From contig NZ_MCNV01000004.1 in assembly GCF_001718195.1 (NCBI RefSeq), positions 248,001 through 312,000 on the forward strand: a DNA stretch of 64,000 nt. Direction: 5' to 3'. The notes under the pieces are model-generated. The model ran no database searches. It had not been told where the DNA came from and saw only the letters and a list, made by a program, of their open reading frames with translations. A program made the translations under genes and the position numbers. Of the stretch, positions 29,671 through 37,030 are shown piece by piece. The DNA comes from Paraburkholderia nodosa (lineage in GTDB: Bacteria; Pseudomonadota; Gammaproteobacteria; Burkholderiales; Burkholderiaceae). How positions within the stretch are numbered: the stretch's first letter is position 1; each line of letters opens with the position of its first letter.

Positions 29671-30039
29671 GTGGCCTCAATCGCACTGGGAAAAACGGGT
29701 CTTTCGAAGGGCCAGGTCATTGCTGCGACAACGCTGGGCACGGCGCTCGAGTACTACGACTTCACGGTCTACAACTTTTTCGCGATCCTGCCGTGCGGCG
29801 TCGATCATGCGGGCATGCCGTTCGGACTCCAGATCGTGGGCCCGTTCCGCGGCGACATGAAGGCGCTCGCGGTCTCGCAGGCGCTGGAGACGGCGTTTTC
29901 AGCGTATCCTCATCTGCGTCGCCCGCGTCCCGATCTCGCGCGCCTGACGCGAGCCAATCCGGCACTGACGTCCATTGTCACGGCGCCTCCCGTTTACAAC
30001 CCGGCCGGTAGCGACGCTGCCGGTCTTTCGGCGGTATGA
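29671..30039 (+). pseudogene. Fusion remnant: start of MFS transporter joined to end of amidase
   Basis: A 122-codon open frame made of two unrelated pieces. Residues 1-40 (ATTLGTALEYYDFTVYNFFA) are the N-terminus and first helix of an MFS metabolite:proton symporter. From about residue 41 the sequence switches to the C-terminal end of an amidase-signature enzyme (PCGVDHAGMPFGLQIVGPFRG, then RRPRPDLARLTRANPAL). The join lies near 29790. A deletion removing most of both genes, and anything between them, explains this. The gaaggag site and GTG start of the transporter remain, and the stop overlaps the ridA start by four bases, so the remnant may still be translated. Confidence 0.8.
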
Positions 30040-30395
30040 ACATGAGCAACGACATCCAAAGACTGCAAACCAACGCACGCATGAGCCAGGTGGTGATCGC
30101 CAATGGCGTGGTGTATCTCTCGGGCCAGGTGCCCGATACCGCAGGCGCGCCGATCGACGTTCAGGCAACCGAAATCCTCACGCGTATCGACAAGCTGCTC
30201 GCATCGGCGGGCGTGGACAAAACGCGCGTGCTGACCGCGAACGTGTGGCTGAGCGACCCGAAGCATTTCGACGCATTCAATGCCGTATGGGACGCCTGGG
30301 TTGCGCAAGGGCACGCGCCCACGCGCGCCTGCGTGCAGGCCTTGCTGATGCGACCGGGCCTCGATGTCGAAGTGGCCGTCACCGCACTCGCCTGA
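30036..30395 (+). CDS. RidA-family protein (enamine/imine deaminase type)
   Basis: RidA/YjgF/UK114 protein of 119 residues. RidA proteins hydrolyse reactive 2-aminoacrylate or other imines released by amino acid enzymes. The conserved arginine in APTRACVQA and the strand VVIANGVVYLSGQVPD are present. It overlaps the remnant upstream by ATGA and precedes a DadA-like flavoenzyme, whose imino acid products it would hydrolyse. Confidence 0.9.
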   Translation: MNMSNDIQRLQTNARMSQVVIANGVVYLSGQVPDTAGAPIDVQATEILTRIDKLLASAGVDKTRVLTANVWLSDPKHFDAFNAVWDAWVAQGHAPTRACVQALLMRPGLDVEVAVTALA

Positions 30396-30422
30396 GTGCC
30401 TTCGAGCCAGGAACTTTACGTG

Positions 30423-31655
30423 ATGAATTTCGATTCGGTCGTGCTTGGCGGCGGTATCGTCGGCGTCTCGGTGGCATTGCAATTGCAGCGGCGCGGCCTC
30501 TCGGTCGCGCTCGTGGACCGCAGGGCGCCGGGCAATGAAACATCGCACGGCAACGCGGGATTGATCCAGCGCGAGGGCGTCTACCCCTATGCATTTCCGC
30601 GCGAGCTTTCCACGCTGCTGCGCTACGCGCGCAACCGCTCGACGGACGTGCGCTATCACCCGGGGGCGATGCCGAAGTTGCTGCCGTTTCTCTATCGCTA
30701 CTGGCACCATTCGCGCGCCGACCGGCACGCCGAGATCGCGCGCGCGTATGCCACGCTCATCGAGCATTGCGTGATCGAGCATCGCGCGCTGATCGAAGCG
30801 GCGGGCGCACAGGCGCTGTTGCGCACCAACGGCTGGATGAAGGTGTTTCGCAGCGCGGCGGCCATGGACGCCACGGTGGCCGAAGCACAGCGCTGGCAGC
30901 GCGAGTACGGCGTGGGCCACGAGGCGCTGGATAACGCTGCGCTGCGCGCCGCCGAGCCCGCGCTCAGCCACACGCTGGTGGGCGGCGTGCGCTACACCGA
31001 TTCCGATTCGGTTAGCGATCCGAATGGAGTGGTGACGGCCTACGCGAAGCTATTCGAACAGCTAGGCGGCCGCGTGATGATTGGCGACGCCGCGACGCTC
31101 GAACCGTCGTGGCGTGTGATGACACATGATGGCCCCGTGCTGGCGAAGTCGGCGGTCATCGCCATGGGGCCGTGGTCGGGCGATCTCACGGCGCGGCTGG
31201 GCTACGCGTTGCCGCTCGCCGTGAAACGCGGCTATCACATGCATTACGCGCTCACGAACGGCGCGAAGCTGAACCAGCCGGTGCTCGACGCCGAAGCGGG
31301 TTTCCTGATCACGCCCATGGTGCGCGGCACGCGCCTCACGACCGGCGTCGAACTCGGCTTTCGCGATTCGCCCAGGACGCCGGTTCAACTCGAAGCCGTG
31401 GAGCCGCTCGCGCGCGATATCTTCCCGCTCGGCGCGCGGCTCGATGCCGAGCCGTGGCTGGGCCGCCGCCCCTGCACGCCCGACATGATGCCGATCATCG
31501 GGCCCGCGCCGAAGCACGACGACCTCTGGTTCGCGTTCGGCCACGCGCACCACGGCCTCACGCTCGGCCCGGTCACGGGGCGCCTGATCGCGGAAATGAT
31601 GACGGGCGCGCCGACGGTGGTGGACCCACGGCCCTTCCGCGCCGAGCGGTTCTGA
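30423..31655 (+). CDS. FAD-dependent amino acid oxidase/dehydrogenase, DadA-like
   Basis: DAO-fold flavoprotein of about 410 residues. The FAD-binding motif VVLGGGIVGVSVALQL is at the N-terminus, followed by TSHGNAGLIQREGVYPYAFP and, near the C-terminus, GRRPCTPDMMPIIGPAPKH and GHAHHGLTLGPVTGRL, all typical of DadA-type D-amino acid dehydrogenases. The ATG at 30423 begins the Rossmann fold; the open frame nine codons earlier is not needed. Last gene of the XRE-cupin-linked unit. Which amino acid it uses cannot be read from the sequence. Confidence 0.9.
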   Translation: MNFDSVVLGGGIVGVSVALQLQRRGLSVALVDRRAPGNETSHGNAGLIQREGVYPYAFPRELSTLLRYARNRSTDVRYHPGAMPKLLPFLYRYWHHSRADRHAEIARAYATLIEHCVIEHRALIEAAGAQALLRTNGWMKVFRSAAAMDATVAEAQRWQREYGVGHEALDNAALRAAEPALSHTLVGGVRYTDSDSVSDPNGVVTAYAKLFEQLGGRVMIGDAATLEPSWRVMTHDGPVLAKSAVIAMGPWSGDLTARLGYALPLAVKRGYHMHYALTNGAKLNQPVLDAEAGFLITPMVRGTRLTTGVELGFRDSPRTPVQLEAVEPLARDIFPLGARLDAEPWLGRRPCTPDMMPIIGPAPKHDDLWFAFGHAHHGLTLGPVTGRLIAEMMTGAPTVVDPRPFRAERF

Positions 31656-31679
31656 CGCGGCGCGCACCGGCGCACGTGT

Positions 31680-32471
31680 TTAGAACCGGTAGTTGAGCCC
31701 CGCGAACGCCGTGATCTCGCGGCGGCTCTCGGTGATCGGGCTGTCGGCGGCGTAATGTTGAAGGCGTCCGAACGTCGCGTTCACCGAACCGACCCAGTGC
31801 TTCGAGAAGTCGTGCGTCATGTAGAACGTCATGTGCAGATCGCGAATGCCCGCGCCCGGCGAATAGGCCGGCAAGCCGGATGCCGCACTCTCATCCGGCG
31901 TCACACCGAACAGCGTGCGCGTGTAGACGCCGTTGGCCCACGTGAGCCCCGGTCCCACGGAGAACAGCCAACCCGTTAGCGGCAGCGACACATAGAGGTC
32001 CGCCGTTGCCGTCGTACCTTGCCCGTGGCCGCTGATGTCCTGGTACATCGCAACCGCGCCCGTGAACGCCCACGCCGTGTAATCGGCGAAGAGGCGCAGC
32101 TTGGGGCCGTCATCGACATTGCTCAAGCCGTGCAGATGCGGGTCGTCCGACACGGTGCGCGACTGGAAGTCGAAGCTCAGCGAAGCGCCCACATGGTAGT
32201 TCTCCGCGGAAATCACGTTCACGCCCAGCACGTCCGGCCCCTGCGAGAAGAAGCGGTCGCGGTACGAGATATCGAGCGATGGGAACGGATAGAACTTCAT
32301 GTGGCGCGCGCCCGGATACTCGGGCGCGAAATAGGCGCCCGGACCGATCGAGATTTTCCACGGCGAGTCGGTTGTTGCGGTACTGGACGTATCGGTATCG
32401 GCCCACGCGTGCGAGGCCAGGGTCAGCGCGGCGACGCACGCCAGCCCTTTCGTTGCTACGGATTGCTTCAC
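31680..32471 (-). CDS. MipA/OmpV-family outer membrane protein
   Basis: Outer-membrane barrel protein of about 263 residues. Signal peptide ending in ASHAWAD, then alternating amphipathic strands (ISIGPGAYFAPEYPGARHMK, YPFPSLDISYRDRFF) and a C-terminal aromatic residue (AGLNYRF), as barrel proteins usually have. The start is the GTG at 32471, which overlaps the hydrolase stop by four bases (GTGA). MipA/OmpV proteins are linked to murein assembly or antibiotic response, but no specific function can be assigned here. Confidence 0.88.
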   Translation of the reverse strand: MKQSVATKGLACVAALTLASHAWADTDTSSTATTDSPWKISIGPGAYFAPEYPGARHMKFYPFPSLDISYRDRFFSQGPDVLGVNVISAENYHVGASLSFDFQSRTVSDDPHLHGLSNVDDGPKLRLFADYTAWAFTGAVAMYQDISGHGQGTTATADLYVSLPLTGWLFSVGPGLTWANGVYTRTLFGVTPDESAASGLPAYSPGAGIRDLHMTFYMTHDFSKHWVGSVNATFGRLQHYAADSPITESRREITAFAGLNYRF

Positions 32472-33388
32472 GTGTTTTTCCTTCCCACTGCCGCCAGTTG
32501 GCGCAGACGCCGGGCGAGCGCCTTGGAGACGACCGGCGCGTCTTTCGCGCCGCGCGCGACTTCGCTCTCGCGCAGGAACAGGGCCGTTTCGCGCGCAACG
32601 ATCTCGCGTTCGTTGTCCGAGGTGATCATGTGATACGAATCGTCGAGCCACAGCGTGCGCAGGAAGTTCGAGCCGATGCGATCGATCACGTGGCGCGGAT
32701 TGCGCGGGCTCGACGTTTCGTCGTCGATCGCGTGGATCACGAGCGTGTCGTTCTCGATCGCGGGGACATCCTTGCGCGCCGCGCGCGCGAGGCGCAGCGC
32801 CTGATGCAGTGCGGGCAGCGCGATCGTCGAGGGGCCGACCTCGCTGAAGTCGCTGCGCTGCATGGCGCGCGCGATTTTCTTGCGCAGCGCTTCGTTACGC
32901 ACGCCGAACGGTTCGGCCTCGCGATAGCGGTAGCGGTGGCGCAGCGGCGTGAAGTATGCCCAGTCGAGCAGGAAGCGATACCACGGGATTGCCCAGCCGT
33001 CGTAGGCGAGCGTGAGCGAGAGCAGGACCAGCGACTGGGCTGCGGGGCGCTTGCGAATCAGACGCAGCGCAAGCGCGCCGCCGATCGACAGCCCGCAGAT
33101 CGAGACGCGCTCGTAGCGCGCCGCCAGGGCGTCGAACTCGCGCGCGGCGTTTTCGACCCATTGTTCCATCGGCAGCTGGTCGGTGCCGGCGCTATAACCG
33201 TCGATGACGGGGGCGCATACCGTGAACCCTTCGCCCTGCAGATAGCGCGCAAGGTAGCGCAGCTCGATCGGCGAGCTGGAGAGTCCATGAAGCATGAGCA
33301 CGGCGTGGCCGTCGCCTTCGCAGAAAAAGCGCGTGGATTGCACGGCTGGCGCTTCGGCAGCGGCCAGCTCCAAGTCGAGCGTCGCCAT
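32468..33388 (-). CDS. Alpha/beta hydrolase
   Basis: Predicted serine hydrolase of about 306 residues. Oxyanion region VLMLHGLSSSPIELRYLARY, nucleophile elbow ICGLSIGGALALRL (GLSIGG), a candidate acid in VIHAIDDETSSP and the histidine in DDSYHMITSDNERE, where the spacing resembles carboxylesterase/monoglyceride lipase proteins such as Est30. No signal peptide, so cytoplasmic. The ATG at 33388 follows the DUF4118 gene stop by one base and the stop overlaps the MipA-like start, giving a tight three-gene operon. Confidence 0.9.
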   Translation of the reverse strand: MATLDLELAAAEAPAVQSTRFFCEGDGHAVLMLHGLSSSPIELRYLARYLQGEGFTVCAPVIDGYSAGTDQLPMEQWVENAAREFDALAARYERVSICGLSIGGALALRLIRKRPAAQSLVLLSLTLAYDGWAIPWYRFLLDWAYFTPLRHRYRYREAEPFGVRNEALRKKIARAMQRSDFSEVGPSTIALPALHQALRLARAARKDVPAIENDTLVIHAIDDETSSPRNPRHVIDRIGSNFLRTLWLDDSYHMITSDNEREIVARETALFLRESEVARGAKDAPVVSKALARRLRQLAAVGRKNT

Positions 33389-33389
33389 G

Positions 33390-34166
33390 TCAGCTCTCCG
33401 TGCGCAGCACGAGAAAATCGCCTGCGTGAGTGGTGAAGCGTTCGCAGTTGCAATTGACGTGCCGGTACTCGCGCCTGGGCTGCTCGTTGCGCAGACGCAC
33501 GCGATGATGGCCCGGCGACAGTGCGTGCGTGAGGCGCTGCACGTCGTCGGGATGCAGCGCGTCGAAGAGCGGACCGGGCGCGACTTCGGCGGCGGCCGGT
33601 AGCGCTTGCGACATGCTCTGTCCCACGCTCGCGCGCTGGGCGGCATTGCGCTCGAGCCCCTTGATGAGGATGAAGCCTTCATGATGCTGCGCGAGATGCC
33701 GCAGCAGGCGATGCGTTTCGTCGACGGCGCGGCGCGCCAGCGCGCGCTCGTTGTCGTGGCGCAGCAGCATTTCGTAGCGGGACTGCGCGACGGAGGTGAT
33801 CAACTGCGCGCGAAACTGCTCGCGCCGCAGACGCTCGATCAGCGTAATCACGATGATCGTGACGAGCGGATAGGACACCATCAGGATCACATCGCGGGTG
33901 TCGAGGAATGTAATGTAATTGTAGGGAGGCACGAACATATAGTCCGCAATGGCGAGACCCAGCACCATCACGGTCAGCGCAGGCGCGAGGCCGAGGAAGT
34001 ATTCGACCAGCGAAGCGGCAATACAGAACGTCGTGCCCGGCATCATCGGGCCGAGCAGGGGATGGAGTGCGAAGCGGATGGCGCTCGCGAGCACGAGCGC
34101 GCCAGCGGCAATGCACCACCGGCGCGGGCCTCTTGGCGCCCAGAGGCGGGCGTTACGGACTTTCAT
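33390..34166 (-). CDS. DUF4118-type membrane sensor without kinase domain
   Basis: Protein of 258 residues. Four hydrophobic helices in residues 15-115 have the KdpD-like DUF4118 pattern (LGLAIADYMFVPPYNYITF). A helical linker and a small soluble C-terminal region that may be PAS-like (EVAPGPLFDALHPDDVQRLT) follow. No histidine kinase, GGDEF or phosphatase motifs are visible, so it is a truncated or stand-alone sensor module. First gene of the operon with the hydrolase and MipA-like protein. Confidence 0.8.
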   Translation of the reverse strand: MKVRNARLWAPRGPRRWCIAAGALVLASAIRFALHPLLGPMMPGTTFCIAASLVEYFLGLAPALTVMVLGLAIADYMFVPPYNYITFLDTRDVILMVSYPLVTIIVITLIERLRREQFRAQLITSVAQSRYEMLLRHDNERALARRAVDETHRLLRHLAQHHEGFILIKGLERNAAQRASVGQSMSQALPAAAEVAPGPLFDALHPDDVQRLTHALSPGHHRVRLRNEQPRREYRHVNCNCERFTTHAGDFLVLRTES

Positions 34167-34406
34167 GGTTTCCCGGGTCGCCCGCCGCGTGACGGGCCGT
34201 CGCGCGCGTATTGCGCATGGGCAATCGCTGACGCCTTAGTTGTGAGCAGTGCAAGGAATTCGACAGGAACGGCAAAACGGAGCAGCGGTGACCGGCCTGT
34301 CACCGTCAGCCCTCTGACGATTTTTGCGTGTCCCGGATATTACCACTGTTTACAATCATCGGATCAGCCGTGCGAGGCCGCCGGGAAACCGTGGGAGCTT
34401 TAGATG

Positions 34407-35741
34407 TCAGGCTTCCACGTCGGCCAGGCTGAAGATTCCGGTCTTGTCGTTATACGAAAAGATTTCGGCGTAGCGGCCCCAGGCAATCACGGTGTCGAGC
34501 GTTTCCTCTGCGGCGTCGTCGGCAAGCAGATCCTCCAGTTCCTGCTCGAAGCGCACGCGCGGGGCGCGATGTCCAGGGCGCTCGTTGAGCACCGTGTTGA
34601 TCCGCGCGGCCAGCGGCACGTTGCGCAGCAAATGTTCGGCGAACATCAGCTTGCGCTCCTGCGTACTGAATTCGTTGAAGGTCTTGCCCGCGTGCGTGAG
34701 AACCACGTCGCCTTCGCTGACCTCCGCAAAGCCGAGATACTGCAGCATTTCCGCGACCGGGAAGAGCTCGTCGACCTCCAGTTGCAGCGCTCGCGCGATT
34801 TCCGGCATGTCTGCGCGGCCGTTGTAAGGCGCGGCGGCCAATGTTTCGATCAGGCCCGCCATCAGGTTCACCGACATGCCCGGCAGCCAGCTGCCCGGTT
34901 CGAGTTCGGGTTTCGCCGGGCCGCCCGGCTGGCGCGCGGTCATTTTCGCGTAGATCTCGTCGACGAGCGCGCGGAACGCCGGGTCGAGGCGATTGCGCGG
35001 GTGCTTGAACGCCACCGGAATTTCGGCCACCACGCGGCCGGGGTTCGACGACAACACGAGAATGCGGTCGCACATGAATACCGCTTCCTCGATGTTGTGT
35101 GTGACGATCAGCACCGACTTGATCGGCAGGCGGCCTTGCGTCCACAGGTCGAGCAGGTCGGTGCGCAGCGTTTCGGCAGTGAGCACGTCGAGCGCGGAGA
35201 AGGGCTCGTCCATCAGCATCAGTGTGGGATCGACCACGAGCGCGCGTGCAAAGCCCACACGCTGGCGCATGCCGCCCGACAGCTCGCGCGGATAAGCGTT
35301 TTCGAAGCCGTCCAGACCGATCAGGTCGATCGCCGCGAGCGCGCGCTTGCGCCGCTCGTGCGGGCCGACGCCGATCGCCTCCAGTCCGGCCTCGACGTTT
35401 TCCAGCACCGTGAGCCACGGGAACAGCGCGAAGGTCTGGAACACCATCGCGACGCCTTCGGCCGGACCGCGCAGCGGTTTGCCGAGGTAGTTCACGTCGC
35501 CGCTGGTAGGCGGAATCAGGCCCGCGATGATGCGCAGCAGCGTGGACTTGCCGGAGCCCGAGCGGCCCAGCAAGCCGACGATCTCGCCTTCACGCAGCGT
35601 GACGTCCACGTCGTCGAGCACCAATTGCTCGCTCGGGTTCTTGCCGAAGCCGCGGCACACATGCTGGACGCACATCACGTCCTGGCCGATGCGGGGCCGC
35701 GTCTGCGGCATGTCGGGAGCGATCGTTTTGAGGTTTTGCAT
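34407..35741 (-). CDS. Nitrate/sulfonate-type ABC ATPase with AAA-associated C-terminal domain
   Basis: About 444 residues. The N-terminal half is an ATPase of the nitrate/sulfonate/taurine type (Walker A GRSGSGKST at residues 59-67, signature LSGGMRQR, Walker B LMLMDEPFSALDVLT). The C-terminal 160 residues form the AAA-associated domain found in a subset of these ATPases (QLEVDELFPVAEMLQYLGFA). The start is the ATG at 35741; the TTG five codons earlier is weaker. Unusually, no permease or binding-protein gene lies on either side, so it must pair with components elsewhere or is a leftover of a broken operon. Confidence 0.9.
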   Translation of the reverse strand: MQNLKTIAPDMPQTRPRIGQDVMCVQHVCRGFGKNPSEQLVLDDVDVTLREGEIVGLLGRSGSGKSTLLRIIAGLIPPTSGDVNYLGKPLRGPAEGVAMVFQTFALFPWLTVLENVEAGLEAIGVGPHERRKRALAAIDLIGLDGFENAYPRELSGGMRQRVGFARALVVDPTLMLMDEPFSALDVLTAETLRTDLLDLWTQGRLPIKSVLIVTHNIEEAVFMCDRILVLSSNPGRVVAEIPVAFKHPRNRLDPAFRALVDEIYAKMTARQPGGPAKPELEPGSWLPGMSVNLMAGLIETLAAAPYNGRADMPEIARALQLEVDELFPVAEMLQYLGFAEVSEGDVVLTHAGKTFNEFSTQERKLMFAEHLLRNVPLAARINTVLNERPGHRAPRVRFEQELEDLLADDAAEETLDTVIAWGRYAEIFSYNDKTGIFSLADVEA

Positions 35742-35911
35742 GAGATTGATACTCAATCAAGGCGAAGACAGGACTCGGCATACGCGTACAACAGCCGATT
35801 CATGGCGAAACGAAAAGCGCGCGAAAGGGAATATTCAACTCACGGCCACGATCAGGGAGCGCTTCGCTCTTTTAACGATGGCGAAACTTCGTGACCGGAG
35901 TTTGGCAGAAC

Positions 35912-36052
35912 TTAGGAAAGCCGGGACTTGATGCGGCGCCACAGATTCTTCCAGGGGTGACGGCGGACGGGTTCGAGCGACAGCAGCGCTTCGTAGTGCG
36001 CGCGCGCCTCGTTGACGTGAGGCAGATGCGACAAAAGCAGACCGAAAATCAT
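35912..36052 (-). CDS. Small basic protein, unknown function
   Basis: A 46-residue open frame (MIFGLLLSHLPHVNEARAHY at the start, ending in WKNLWRRIKSRLS). It has a good ribosome site, GGAG seven bases before the ATG, and third-codon positions strongly G/C-biased like neighbouring real genes. The longer frame up to 36175 is less convincing. Not recognised; it resembles in size and style the many tiny uncharacterised proteins of this group. It lies upstream of the orphan ABC ATPase on the same strand. Confidence 0.5.
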   Translation of the reverse strand: MIFGLLLSHLPHVNEARAHYEALLSLEPVRRHPWKNLWRRIKSRLS

Positions 36053-36317
36053 GATGTTTCTCCGGACGTCTGGCGTGTATGGGCGAGTGCGAAGCCCGCA
36101 GACGCGGGCGCAAGCGCTCGCGAGGTCGCGCCAATGCCAAGCAGAGCAGAGATTCGATTCTGAAGGTTGAAGCAACGCGATTGAAAGAAATGGGAGTCTG
36201 CGGGGCTGTTGCTGGCCGGCCTCGTGTTTATGCTTTTTTTACTTGCTTTTTGGCCTGCGTGCCCAATACAATCCGCCCCGTCATAGCAAAGGAGTCCTCC
36301 GTGGACGCATGTTCTAG

Positions 36318-36517
36318 TAGTGGAAGTCCGATGCCGGCCAGCGCCGGCAGCACCACCGCGAGATAGTCGCCGCAGGTTCACTCCTTCGCCGCTAACTCGC
36401 TTACGCCGGGTTAGCGCGCTTCGTTACTGACTGGTCTCAGTCGCCTTCGCGACCAGTCTGCCAGCAGCACGCTCCCTCTTGTCGATTGCCATTTGCAAGC
36501 TTGCTTGCAGGAATGGC
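36318..36517 (+). ncRNA. Hairpin-rich candidate leader RNA
   Basis: A 510-base gap without a convincing gene ends in four consecutive stems on the plus strand: TGCCGGC-CAGC-GCCGGCA (36332-36349); CGCTAAC/GTTAGCG (36390-36416); GACTGGTC/GACCAGTC (36429-36458); and GCCATT-TGCAAGC/GCTTGCA-AATGGC with small bulges (36488-36517). An outer GTGG/CCAC pairing at 36320-36356 may close the first stem. It ends 47 bases before a small membrane protein gene. I cannot match it to a known riboswitch class. A structured 5' leader or small RNA is inferred. Confidence 0.45.
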
Positions 36518-36563
36518 TGCGCTTTCGCATTTTGTCCGCTTTTGAAGCGGTCAACGCGGGGGG

Positions 36564-36932
36564 ATGATGTTCGTCTTTCTCTTTCCTGTTTTTCAGCTGC
36601 GCGCGTTGCGGGCTGTCTGCCGTCGCGCACGGGCGCTGATGGCCGCAGCGGCGCTCGCCTGCCTGCACGGCTTCGCTTTCGCGGCTGCGGTTCGCGCCAC
36701 GCCCGCCGGCGTGCGCCGCCGTTCGCTGCACCTCGCACGCCGCGTCGCGCATGTGGCGGCGCGCGGCGCGCTGCGCACCGTTCACGCGGGGCATCCGCTC
36801 ACGCCCACGGGTTACGTGCTTCTCGGCGCGACCGTAGCCGCAGCCGCACTGGTTTCGCTGCTGTGCGCGTCCGCTTGCGCCTGCACCTCCGAGCCGGAGC
36901 GTCCTTTATGGCGGCATTCGGGCTTCGCGTAG
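36564..36932 (+). CDS. Small membrane protein, unknown function
   Basis: Protein of 122 residues with two hydrophobic segments, an N-terminal one in LMAAAALACLHGFAFAAAV and a C-terminal one in YVLLGATVAAAALVSLLCAS, separated by an Arg/Ala-rich loop (GVRRRSLHLARRVAHVAARG). Codon third positions are strongly G/C in this frame, more so than in the overlapping frame starting at 36479. ATG at 36564 is immediately repeated at 36567 and preceded by a G-run that could serve as ribosome site. Preceded by the hairpin-rich leader. Confidence 0.6.
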   Translation: MMFVFLFPVFQLRALRAVCRRARALMAAAALACLHGFAFAAAVRATPAGVRRRSLHLARRVAHVAARGALRTVHAGHPLTPTGYVLLGATVAAAALVSLLCASACACTSEPERPLWRHSGFA

Positions 36933-37030
36933 AAAACCTGCGCGCCGGACACAGTTTCATCAAGCTTCGCAGGCACGCTCTGCGTTGAATAGCGGCCTCG
37001 TCCGCAACTTACTACAGCCCCACAAATACT

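Noticed and set aside
34404..35894. Long plus-strand frame opposite the nitrate/sulfonate-type ATPase
   Set aside because: Shadow of a clear ATPase gene with all motifs intact on the other strand.
36200..36381. Minus-strand frame reading as a short hydrophobic peptide (VVLPALAGIGLPLLEH...)
   Set aside because: No good ribosome site for the full frame, mixed codon bias, and it overlaps the first hairpins; could be chance.
36318..36517. Assignment of the hairpin region to a known riboswitch (M-box, yybP-ykoY, guanidine types)
   Set aside because: Key conserved sequence elements of these classes, as I remember them, are absent; a covariance search would be needed.
36479..36988. Alternative 169-codon frame overlapping the small membrane protein
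   Set aside because: Weaker codon third-position bias and no start signal; the 122-codon frame has two sensible hydrophobic segments.
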